DNA of 5,164 bases. It comes from an uncultured Verrucomicrobiota bacterium. Its GTDB lineage: Bacteria; Verrucomicrobiota; Kiritimatiellia; RFP12; UBA1067. The notes under the pieces were generated by a model. It was not told the DNA's origin. It was given only the letters and a program-made list of their open reading frames with translations, and did not search any database. Each line of letters starts with the position of its first letter. Position 1 is the first letter of the stretch. The position numbers were made by a program, and so were the translations under genes. The stretch covers positions 1 to 5,164 of the forward strand of contig CAMZDY010000077.1 in NCBI GenBank assembly GCA_947305585.1, read 5' to 3'. Positions 1 through 4,733 of this stretch are shown in pieces.

Positions 1-162
1 GGCATGGCAGGCTGAATAAACTTGCTTGCCTAGGCGTGAAAGCCGTCGCAAGCCCGGAGCGGACGAGAGCGTAGCGCAGCTCCAACCCAACGAGCGCCAT
101 CAGCGCCCACAATCGGTAAATACCCTTAGTGCTTGCGGGGGATGGAATGGGGCGGTGATGAG
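1..162. other. Unassigned sequence left of the hip promoter
   Basis: I see no supportable gene here. A minus-strand frame beginning with ATG at 100 stays open to the left edge, about 33 codons, but it has no recognisable family and no clear ribosome binding site. A plus-strand frame from base 3 ends at a TAG at 72-74 and could equally be the tail of an upstream gene. A symmetrical imperfect hairpin is possible at 24-53: GCTTGC (24-29) pairs with GCAAGC (48-53), and an inner GGC/GCC stem (33-35 with 42-44) encloses a six-base loop across a 3x3 internal loop. No convincing T-tract follows on either strand, so I do not call it a terminator. Confidence 0.4.
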
Positions 163-245
163 TTATGAAATAAAATGAATATTTTGCAAATAATTGTTGA
201 CAAGAGACAGGAAAATATGGTATAATATGTTTCATAATGAATATT
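163..245. repeat. Repeats flanking the hip promoter, candidate HipB operators
   Basis: An 8-bp inverted pair, TTATGAAA (163-170) and TTTCATAA (230-237), brackets the promoter. A 9-bp direct repeat ATGAATATT occurs at 175-183 and again at 237-245. A shorter direct repeat AATATG occurs at 214-219 and 224-229, ten bases apart, which is one helical turn over the -10 region. HipB proteins are known to bind paired operators at their own promoter and repress the operon. The classical E. coli HipB site (TATCC-N8-GGATA) is absent, so assignment to this HipB rests on position only. AT-rich DNA raises the chance of coincidental repeats. Confidence 0.4.
197..226 (+). promoter_or_regulatory. Consensus sigma70 promoter of the hipBST operon
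   Basis: A perfect -35 hexamer TTGACA (197-202) and a perfect -10 hexamer TATAAT (221-226) are separated by 18 bases. TGG directly precedes the -10 box, giving an extended -10 (TGnTATAAT). Transcription should start near 232-234, only a few bases before the hipB ATG at 237. The transcript would then have almost no 5' leader. So strong a core promoter suits an operon that is normally held down by its own repressor, as in hip and other toxin-antitoxin operons; the repression is inferred. Confidence 0.85.
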
Positions 246-434
246 AAAGCCATAGGAGAGTTGGTGACGGACCGGCGGAAAATGCTGGCGGTAACGCAAC
301 TGGAGTTGGCGCAAATGTGCGGCATTTCGGTGCATGCGCTCTCGAATCTCGAGGGGGGCCGGGGCAATCCCACCGTGGCATTGCTGCTGAAGGTGCTCGA
401 CGTGCTGGGCCTCAAGCTCAGGATTGGAGTGTGA
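237..434 (+). CDS. hipB: HipB-like Xre-family transcriptional regulator (antitoxin component)
   Basis: This 65-residue protein is essentially one Xre/Cro helix-turn-helix domain. TQLELAQMCG (20-29) forms the scaffold helix, SVHALSNLEGG (31-41) the recognition helix, and NPTVALLLKVLDVLGLKLRI (44-63) matches the C-terminal helix and strand typical of HipB. It is shorter than E. coli HipB and lacks its extended C-terminal tail. HipB proteins dimerise, bind operators at their own promoter and contact the kinase component. It is the first gene of a hipB-hipS-hipT operon, and its TGA overlaps the hipS ATG. The start at 237 is chosen because the domain needs this N-terminus. No Shine-Dalgarno precedes it, and the promoter places the transcript start about 3-5 bases upstream, so translation is probably leaderless. 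In known HipBST systems HipS rather than HipB neutralises the toxin; that role split is inferred here. Confidence 0.85.
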   Translation: MNIKAIGELVTDRRKMLAVTQLELAQMCGISVHALSNLEGGRGNPTVALLLKVLDVLGLKLRIGV

Positions 435-751
435 TGCGCCGAGGTACGGTATATTTTCGCGACCGGGTGGCAGGCGAACTGGTGGAAGATGCCGGCTATA
501 CGCTCACGTACGACCGGGACTATCTGCTCGATCCGTCCGCGCCGTCCATTTCGGCCGTCTTGCCCAAGCGTCAGGAGCCGTACCACAGCCGGGATCTGTT
601 TCCGTTCTTTTCCGGCTTGTTGGCCGAGGGGGAAAACAAGGACCTGCAATGCCGGTATCTGAAGCTCGACGAAGATGACGATTTCGGCCGGCTTTTGGCC
701 ACGAGCCAAAACGACTGCATCGGGGCTTTTTACGTAAAGGAGACGGAATGA
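434..751 (+). CDS. hipS: HipS-like antitoxin (stand-alone HipA N-terminal subdomain)
   Basis: The 105-residue product matches the N-subdomain 1 of HipA kinases (Couple_hipA type) as a separate protein. VYFRDRVAGELVED (6-19) is the opening strand pair. SISAVLPKR (38-46) and DLFPFFSGLLAEGENK (54-69) correspond to the usual S-x-S-x-LP and FPFFxNLLPEG motifs. DDFGRLLATSQNDCIGAF (82-99) is the usual FxLLxxxGxDCIGAV signature. The ATG overlaps the hipB stop, with GGAG at 426-429 as ribosome binding site, so the two genes are likely translationally coupled. In E. coli O127-type HipBST systems, HipS binds HipT near the active site and blocks it; by homology this protein should do the same. It contains no tryptophan, although a HipS tryptophan contributes to HipT inhibition in the studied system as I recall it. 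A split by frameshift is unlikely because both junctions have their own ribosome binding sites. Confidence 0.85.
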   Translation: MRRGTVYFRDRVAGELVEDAGYTLTYDRDYLLDPSAPSISAVLPKRQEPYHSRDLFPFFSGLLAEGENKDLQCRYLKLDEDDDFGRLLATSQNDCIGAFYVKETE

Positions 752-1641
752 TCGACTTGCCGTTTTCCCGCGCGGATCTGAATTTGCCGCCGCCAGACGC
801 CTCAATGCCGCGGCGCGGATCGATCTCCGGCGTGCAAAGCAAGGTGATCCTGAAGCGTACGCGCGGGCGTTTCGAACCGACGGAGCATGGCGGCGAATAT
901 ATCTTGAAGCCGGTGCCGGGGATCCCCATCCCCCGATTCGGCGCCGAGGTGCCGGTCAACGAATATCTTACCATGGAAATCGCCCGTAAAGTGTTTGGAA
1001 TTTCGGTGGCGGACCATGAACTGGCGCGGATGGCGGACGGCGAATACGCCTATATGACCAGGCGGTTCGACTATCGCGACGGCGTGAAGATTCCGCAAGA
1101 GGATTTCTGTCAACTGATGAACCGCAGCGAAGCCTCGCACGGGCGCAATTACAAGTACGATGCCAGCTACGAAGAGTGCGCCGGGGTGGTGCGCCGTTTT
1201 TGTCCGGCCGGCAAAATCGAGTTGCGCAAGCTTTTCTACCGGATTATGTTCAATTACGCGTTCGCCAACGGCGATGCGCATCTCAAGAATTTCTCGCTGT
1301 ACGCTTCGCCGTTCGGCGATTACGTTCTGACGCCGGCATACGATTTGCTGGCTACGTCCGTTCATTTCCCGGACGAGAGCGTGTTGGCGCTGTCGCTGTT
1401 CGCGGACGGACATTACACGCCGGCCTACGAAGCGCGCGGCTTCTATTCGCTGCCGGATTTCGTGGAGCTCGGCGACAAGTTCGGTCTCGCGCCGGATTCG
1501 GTGGCTAAGATGGCGGCGACGCTGATCGGGGCGGACGCCAAGGTGGCGGCGCTGGTGGGGGAGTCGGCGCTTTCCGAAGCCGCCAAAACCGCGTATCTCG
1601 GCGCCTATCGCAACCGCGCCCTGGCCCTGATGCAACAATAA
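748..1641 (+). CDS. hipT: HipT-like Ser/Thr protein kinase toxin
   Basis: This 297-residue protein has the HipA kinase core but starts where HipA has finished its N-subdomain 1, which the upstream gene supplies. Visible landmarks are a Gly-rich loop with a double serine (RRGSISGVQSK, 22-32, S25 and S27), an ATP-contacting lysine in YILKP (K54), the NEY motif (71-73) and RRFD (105-108). The catalytic loop is ANGDAHLKN (173-181), with D176 as likely catalytic base and N181 as metal ligand; D199 in TPAYD is the second metal aspartate. HipA-type toxins phosphorylate aminoacyl-tRNA synthetases: GltX for HipA, TrpS for E. coli HipT. They halt translation and induce the stringent response. The target here is unknown. 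The SIS loop resembles the autophosphorylated SIS motif of HipT. AAGGAG (737-742) sits five bases before the ATG, which overlaps the hipS stop. All catalytic residues are intact, so the kinase looks active. Confidence 0.88.
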   Translation: MIDLPFSRADLNLPPPDASMPRRGSISGVQSKVILKRTRGRFEPTEHGGEYILKPVPGIPIPRFGAEVPVNEYLTMEIARKVFGISVADHELARMADGEYAYMTRRFDYRDGVKIPQEDFCQLMNRSEASHGRNYKYDASYEECAGVVRRFCPAGKIELRKLFYRIMFNYAFANGDAHLKNFSLYASPFGDYVLTPAYDLLATSVHFPDESVLALSLFADGHYTPAYEARGFYSLPDFVELGDKFGLAPDSVAKMAATLIGADAKVAALVGESALSEAAKTAYLGAYRNRALALMQQ

Positions 1642-1652
1642 AAAGCGGGAAA

Positions 1653-2579
1653 ATGAAAGTTTCGATCATAGTGCCGGTGGGGGATTGGGCGAAGTACGGG
1701 CCGGGCCGGGAGGCGCTGGCGCGGAGCGTTGCGCGGGCGAAGGGGTGCGAATGGGAGCTGGTGGAGGTGGACGACCGGGCGCATCGAGGCGTGAGCTGGG
1801 CGAGGAACGAGGGGCTCCGGCGGGCGACGGGGGATTACGTGGCGTGGGTGGATTCGGACGACGAGGTGGAGGAGAATTGGGCGGAGGAGATCGCGCGGGC
1901 GCTGGAGAAGGGGCCGGATGTGGCGACGATCGATGCGAAGCTGGTGGGCTGGAAGGACCGGGGGGATGAGATTTGGGGGGTGAAGCGTCCCACGATGGAG
2001 AATTTGCGCCAGGCGGTATACCGGAACATGACGCGTTCCAGCGCGCTGTGGCTTTACGTGACCAGGCGGGAATTGTGGGCGGGGCTGAAGTTCGACGAGA
2101 CGGTGAAGCTGGCGGAGGACTATCTGCTGCTGCCGAAGGTGCTCTTGCGGGCCGGGAGTTGCGTCTACGTGGACAAGCCGATCTATCGCTACCGGTGCAA
2201 CGAGGGAAGTTTGATCAATTCCGTGCAGGGCAAGGAGTTCCGGGAGCTGCTGCCGCCGTGGGAGACGCGCATGGCGGAGGCGCCGGAGAAGTATCGCGGC
2301 GCCTGCAAGTGGGGGGTGGCGTCGAGTTGCTACTGGTTTTGCGACTGGGCGGCGGTGAACGATGCCGGGACGCGCGCGAAGGGGCCGTCGGAGTCGGCGA
2401 TCGAGGAGTGCCGGCGGACGATCGGGCGGGATTTCTGGTGGCTGATGGCGGAGGCGTTGCGGGCGGACGATTTGAGTTGGCGCGACCGGATCTGCTGGTG
2501 TGCGCGGTTCGTGTGCGCGAAGATGGGGTGGTGGGGGATCCAGCGTTGGCGCAAACGTCGCCGGGAGGAGCGAAAATGA
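1653..2579 (+). CDS. Family 2 glycosyltransferase
   Basis: The 308-residue product has a GT-A fold glycosyltransferase family 2 domain. It opens with KVSIIVPVG (2-10), followed by RGVSWARNEGLRRATGDYVA (45-64) and the metal/nucleotide-sugar motif VDSDDE (66-71). LAEDYLLLPKVL (153-164) carries the likely catalytic base D156, and YRYRCNEGSLINS (178-190) resembles the acceptor-side motif common in LPS and capsule enzymes. The family transfers sugars from UDP- or similar donors onto glycan or lipid-linked acceptors at the cytoplasmic membrane; donor and acceptor cannot be read here. The C-terminus is Trp/Arg-rich and ends in a basic tail (RWRKRRREERK, 298-308), which may hold it at the membrane. 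It starts 11 bases after hipT with only a weak GGGA (1647-1650) before the ATG, and its stop overlaps the next glycosyltransferase start. The coding strand is unusually G-rich: bases 1801-1860 hold 31 G and 12 C. Confidence 0.85.
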   Translation: MKVSIIVPVGDWAKYGPGREALARSVARAKGCEWELVEVDDRAHRGVSWARNEGLRRATGDYVAWVDSDDEVEENWAEEIARALEKGPDVATIDAKLVGWKDRGDEIWGVKRPTMENLRQAVYRNMTRSSALWLYVTRRELWAGLKFDETVKLAEDYLLLPKVLLRAGSCVYVDKPIYRYRCNEGSLINSVQGKEFRELLPPWETRMAEAPEKYRGACKWGVASSCYWFCDWAAVNDAGTRAKGPSESAIEECRRTIGRDFWWLMAEALRADDLSWRDRICWCARFVCAKMGWWGIQRWRKRRREERK

Positions 2580-3376
2580 AGCGTTATCTCATCAATCTGG
2601 CGGAGGACGGGGAGCGGATGGCGGCGCAGCGGGAGCAGTTTGCGGCGCGGGGGCTCGAGTTCGAACGGGTGGAGGCGAAGACGGAGGGGGAGTTGGACGC
2701 GTTCAGGTGGTGGTGCGCGGTGTTGAGGCCGCCGGTGAAGGGCGAATTGGGGTGTGCGGCGAGCCATCTGGAGTGCTGGCGGCGGCTGGCGGCGAGCGGC
2801 GAAGAGTGCGCGGCGGTGTTCGAGGACGACGTGAAGCTGGGGCCGTCCATCCGGGAGGCGCTGGCCCAAGCGGAGGCGTGGTGCCGGGAGCATCCGAGGG
2901 CGGTGGTGCTGTTGAGCGACCACCGGCAGAGCAAGGAGGGAGAGTTGGAAGTAGGGAGTGAGGGAGTTGGGAGTGAGGGAGTGGGGAGTGAGGGAGTTGG
3001 GAGTGATGGAGTTGGGAGTGAGGGAGTTGGGAGTGAGGGAGTGGGGAGTGAGGGAGTGGGGGAGTTGGGAGTTAGGGTGGAGGGAACGGACTGGGACGAG
3101 TGTTCGGAGGGGTATGTGATCGGGCGCGAGGCGGCGAGGAGGCTCTGGGCGAAGGAGCGGCGGACGCGGGTGCCGGTGGATTATTGGGGGTATTTCGCCC
3201 AAAAGGGGTGGATAGAGCTATATAGGACGGTGCCGGCGGTGTGCGGACAGGAGAAGGGGCGGTTCGGGAGCAGGTTGGGCGAGCGGTATGTGGTGAAGGG
3301 CGAGTTGTGGCGCGTGCGGGCGTGGTGGCGCGTGCGGCGCATTATCGGCACGCTGCTCGATCGGCTCGCGAGCTGA
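2576..3376 (+). CDS. Family 25 (LPS-type) glycosyltransferase with internal GSEGV repeat
   Basis: The 266-residue product fits glycosyltransferase family 25, the LgtB/LpsA group that adds galactose or glucose to lipooligosaccharide. Signs are the start KRYLINLAEDGERM (2-15), KGELGCAASHLECWRRL (55-71), which matches the usual GExGCxxSH motif, VFEDDV (81-86) as metal-binding acidic motif, and EGYVIGREAARRL (178-190) with PVDYW (200-204), matching the xYxIS..GA and PVD elements. Between the acidic motif and EGYVIG lies an inserted stretch of seven Gly-Ser-Glu-Gly-Val units (127-161), absent from ordinary members. It should form a flexible acidic loop away from the core motifs. The ATG overlaps the previous stop (ATGA), with GGGAGGAG (2563-2570) five bases upstream, so translation is coupled. 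The C-terminus (244-266) is Trp/Arg-rich and possibly amphipathic. Sugar specificity is unknown. Codon use is strongly G-biased, like the preceding gene. The repeat could impair or tune activity. Confidence 0.82.
   Translation: MKRYLINLAEDGERMAAQREQFAARGLEFERVEAKTEGELDAFRWWCAVLRPPVKGELGCAASHLECWRRLAASGEECAAVFEDDVKLGPSIREALAQAEAWCREHPRAVVLLSDHRQSKEGELEVGSEGVGSEGVGSEGVGSDGVGSEGVGSEGVGSEGVGELGVRVEGTDWDECSEGYVIGREAARRLWAKERRTRVPVDYWGYFAQKGWIELYRTVPAVCGQEKGRFGSRLGERYVVKGELWRVRAWWRVRRIIGTLLDRLAS
2954..3058 (+). repeat. Coding minisatellite: seven 15-bp tandem units
   Basis: Seven consecutive 15-bp units start at 2954, 2969, 2984, 2999, 3014, 3029 and 3044. The consensus is GGGAGTGAGGGAGTT; units 2, 6 and 7 end in GTG, and unit 4 reads GATGGAGTT in its second half, turning Glu into Asp. 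Degenerate copies flank the array on both sides: GGAGAGTTGGAAGTA before, and GGGGAGTTGGGAGTTAGGG after, to about 3076. Each unit encodes Gly-Ser-Glu-Gly-Val, and the length is a multiple of three, so copy-number change keeps the reading frame. Every unit holds two GGG runs on the coding strand, so the array is also a strong potential G-quadruplex former. It lies inside the family 25 glycosyltransferase gene. Confidence 0.97.
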
Positions 3377-3395
3377 AAATAGTTGAGAATTGGGC

Positions 3396-3424
3396 TTGAA
3401 ATGTGCGACAAAATATGATATAAT
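3396..3424 (+). promoter_or_regulatory. Sigma70 promoter of the tRNA-Arg / queA unit
   Basis: A -35 hexamer TTGAAA (3396-3401) and a perfect -10 TATAAT (3419-3424) are spaced by 17 bases, with TGA directly before the -10 box giving an extended -10. Transcription should begin near 3430-3432, about 30 bases upstream of the mature tRNA. No separate promoter is visible between the tRNA and queA, so this one probably serves both. Confidence 0.83.
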
Positions 3425-3459
3425 ATACGGAACTTTAGCGGGAAAAGCACAACAAACAC

Positions 3460-3536
3460 GGGTTTGTAGCTCAATTGGACAGAGCGACAGTTTCCTAAAC
3501 TGTAGGTTCCGGGTTCGATCCCCGGCAGACCCACCA
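3460..3536 (+). tRNA. tRNA-Arg, anticodon CCT
   Basis: A full cloverleaf can be folded. The acceptor stem GGGTTTG (3460-3466) pairs with CAGACCC (3526-3532), with one G-U pair. The D stem is GCTC/GAGC (3469-3472, 3482-3485) with loop AATTGGACA. The anticodon stem ACAGT/ACTGT (3487-3491, 3499-3503) holds the seven-base loop TTCCTAA, placing anticodon CCT at 3494-3496. A five-base variable region follows, then the T stem CCGGG/CCCGG (3509-3513, 3521-3525) around TTCGATC. A3533 is the discriminator base and CCA (3534-3536) is encoded. It reads the AGG arginine codon, which the G-rich glycosyltransferase genes nearby use. It is 77 nt long with no intron. tRNA-Arg genes are common integration sites, but no second copy of its 3' end is present in this window. 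Confidence 0.97.
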
Positions 3537-3539
3537 GAC

Positions 3540-3543
3540 GGAG
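3540..3543 (+). promoter_or_regulatory. Ribosome binding site fixing the TTG start of queA
   Basis: GGAG lies six bases before the TTG at 3550 and only three bases after the CCA end of tRNA-Arg. Together with the start of the conserved QueA N-terminus (MKTSxFxYxLPxxLIAQ), it fixes TTG as the initiation codon. Cleavage at the tRNA 3' end would leave an mRNA whose 5' end is almost at the ribosome binding site. Confidence 0.75.
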
Positions 3544-3549
3544 CGCGAA

Positions 3550-4632
3550 TTGAAGACATCGCAATTTTGGTATCCTTTGCCCGAGCGGCTGATCGCCCAG
3601 CATCCGGCGGAGAAACGCGGCACGGAAAAGATGCTGGTGCTGCATCGCGACACGGGAGTGCTGGAGCATAAACACATCGGCGATTTTCCGGACTACATCA
3701 CGTCCAACGACCTCCTGGTGGTGAACGACACCAAGGTCTTCCCCGCGCGGCTGATCGGCAAGTGGGAGGACTCCGACGGCCAACTCGAGGTGCTGATGGT
3801 CAACGCCGCGCCGGAAGCCGAAACGACGCGCGAGCTCGTGTGGAACTGCATTCTGGGGTCGGGGCGGAAGTGTCGCGAAGGGCAGATCGGCGTGTTCGGT
3901 CCCGACGGCGAACTCAAAGTGAAGCTGCTGAGTCCGCTTTCGGGCATCGGGATGTGGAAGGTGGAGTTCATCTGCGAGCGTCCCCTCATGGAGCTTCTGG
4001 ACGAATTCGGCCATACGCCGGTGCCGCCCTACGTGAAGCGCGAAGGCACCCGCGAAGAGGAGCTGGAGGATCGCGAGCGCTACCAGACGATCTACGCGAA
4101 GCACGTGGGGAGCGTGGCCGCCCCCACCGCCGGACTCCACTTCACCGAAGAGATCTTCCGCCGGCTCGACGAAAAGGGCGTGAAGCGCGCGGCCGTCACT
4201 TTGCACGTGGGCCCCGGCACGTTCCGGCCAGTCAAGGCCGAGAACATCGAAGACCACCAGATGGATTTCGAGGCGTTCACCGTGCCGCCCGAAGCCGCGG
4301 ACGCCATCAACGCGTGCAAGGCGCGGGGCGGACGGGTGTTCTGCTGCGGCTCCACCACCGTGCGCACGCTGGAGACGGTGGCGAGTCGCGAGGGGGCCGA
4401 TGCGAGCGCGCCGGTCGTGGCCGGCAGCGGCGCGAGCAACATCTTCATCTATCCGCCCTACCGCTTCAAGGTGTGCGACGCCATGCTCACCAACTTCCAT
4501 CTGCCGCAGTCGACGCTGCTCATGATGACGAGCGCTTTGGCGGGTCGCGAGCGCATGCTTTGCGCCTACGCGATGGCGGTGAAAGCGGAGTACAAGTTCT
4601 TCTCCTACGGCGACTGCATGCTGATTCTGTGA
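3550..4632 (+). CDS. queA: S-adenosylmethionine:tRNA ribosyltransferase-isomerase QueA
   Basis: QueA transfers and isomerises the ribosyl group of S-adenosylmethionine onto preQ1 at position 34 of tRNA-Asp, -Asn, -His and -Tyr. This makes epoxyqueuosine, the penultimate step of queuosine synthesis in the cytoplasm. The 360-residue length agrees with the family (about 340-360). Diagnostic motifs run the whole length: NDLLVVNDTKVFPARL (53-68), HTPVPPYVKR (155-164), PTAGLHFTEE (192-201), TLHVGPGTFRPV (217-228), GSTTVRTLE (267-275), NFHLPQSTLLMM (315-326) and the terminal YKFFSYGDCMLIL (348-360). The TTG start is preceded by GGAG at 3540-3543. It begins 13 bases after the tRNA-Arg CCA, without its own visible promoter, so it is likely read from the tRNA promoter. 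No tgt or other queuosine gene is in view. The gene appears intact, and its codon use is less G-biased than the upstream glycosyltransferases. Confidence 0.97.
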   Translation: MKTSQFWYPLPERLIAQHPAEKRGTEKMLVLHRDTGVLEHKHIGDFPDYITSNDLLVVNDTKVFPARLIGKWEDSDGQLEVLMVNAAPEAETTRELVWNCILGSGRKCREGQIGVFGPDGELKVKLLSPLSGIGMWKVEFICERPLMELLDEFGHTPVPPYVKREGTREEELEDRERYQTIYAKHVGSVAAPTAGLHFTEEIFRRLDEKGVKRAAVTLHVGPGTFRPVKAENIEDHQMDFEAFTVPPEAADAINACKARGGRVFCCGSTTVRTLETVASREGADASAPVVAGSGASNIFIYPPYRFKVCDAMLTNFHLPQSTLLMMTSALAGRERMLCAYAMAVKAEYKFFSYGDCMLIL

Positions 4633-4640
4633 TTTTCCAG

Positions 4641-4669
4641 TTGCATTTCTTTCCGAAATTTGATATAAT
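4641..4669 (+). promoter_or_regulatory. Sigma70 promoter of the nanA-like gene
   Basis: TTGCAT (4641-4646) and TATAAT (4664-4669) are spaced by 17 bases, and TGA just before the -10 box gives an extended -10. The predicted start is near 4675-4677. It begins nine bases after the queA stop with no hairpin terminator in between, so readthrough from queA is possible. A 5-bp inverted pair, ATTTC (4645-4649) and GAAAT (4655-4659), lies between the boxes; this is too short to call an operator. Confidence 0.78.
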
Positions 4670-4675
4670 ATTCTC

Positions 4676-4733
4676 AACTGGCGGAACTTTTCCAACCAAC
4701 AAAACCAAAACAACAATCCTCAAGGAGAGAAAA
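4676..4733 (+). promoter_or_regulatory. G-free A/C-rich 5' leader and ribosome binding site of nanA-like gene
   Basis: The predicted leader of about 58 bases contains a 39-base stretch without any G (4685-4723), mostly A and C, which should remain unstructured. It leads into the strong Shine-Dalgarno AAGGAG (4722-4727), six bases before the ATG. Such leaders commonly favour efficient initiation. No riboswitch fold is apparent. Confidence 0.6.

Noticed and set aside
1..100. Minus-strand partial frame starting with ATG at 98-100 and open to the left edge
   Set aside because: About 33 codons with no recognised motif or ribosome binding site; it cannot be told from chance without the flanking sequence.
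317..433. Upstream extension of the HipS frame back to 317
   Set aside because: It overlaps the hipB helix-turn-helix coding region, and the HipA N-subdomain begins at the ATG at 434 with GGAG upstream.
802..1638. Minus-strand open frame of 278 codons opposite hipT
   Set aside because: It is antisense to an intact kinase gene, shows no recognisable domain and has biased shadow composition.
1973..2575. Upstream extension of the family 25 glycosyltransferase frame back to 1973
   Set aside because: The extension is the wrong frame of the family 2 gene. The family motif start (MKRYLINL) and a strong ribosome binding site place the true ATG at 2576.
2954..3058. Tandem array considered as a CRISPR array
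   Set aside because: The units are directly adjacent with no unique spacers, only 15 bp long, and lie inside a coding frame.
2330..3202. Minus-strand open frame with Pro/Ser/Leu/Thr repeats
   Set aside because: It is the antisense reading of the G-rich glycosyltransferases and the minisatellite; the repeat peptide is a by-product.
3364..3373. Perfect palindrome GCTCGCGAGC near the end of the family 25 gene as a terminator
   Set aside because: It has no loop and no following T-tract, and lies within the coding sequence.
3514..3536. tRNA-Arg 3' end as an integration attachment site
   Set aside because: No second copy of the tRNA 3' end, no integrase and no mobile-element gene is present in the window.
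3428..4690. Shared 9-mer CGGAACTTT downstream of two promoters (3428-3436 and 4682-4690)
   Set aside because: The distance from the -10 box differs (3 versus 12 bases) and there is no wider similarity, so chance is likely.
3181..4716. Long minus-strand open frame opposite queA and the tRNA
   Set aside because: It runs antisense through a complete, motif-rich queA and a folded tRNA, and its His/Arg/Ala-rich composition is typical of a shadow of a GC-rich gene.
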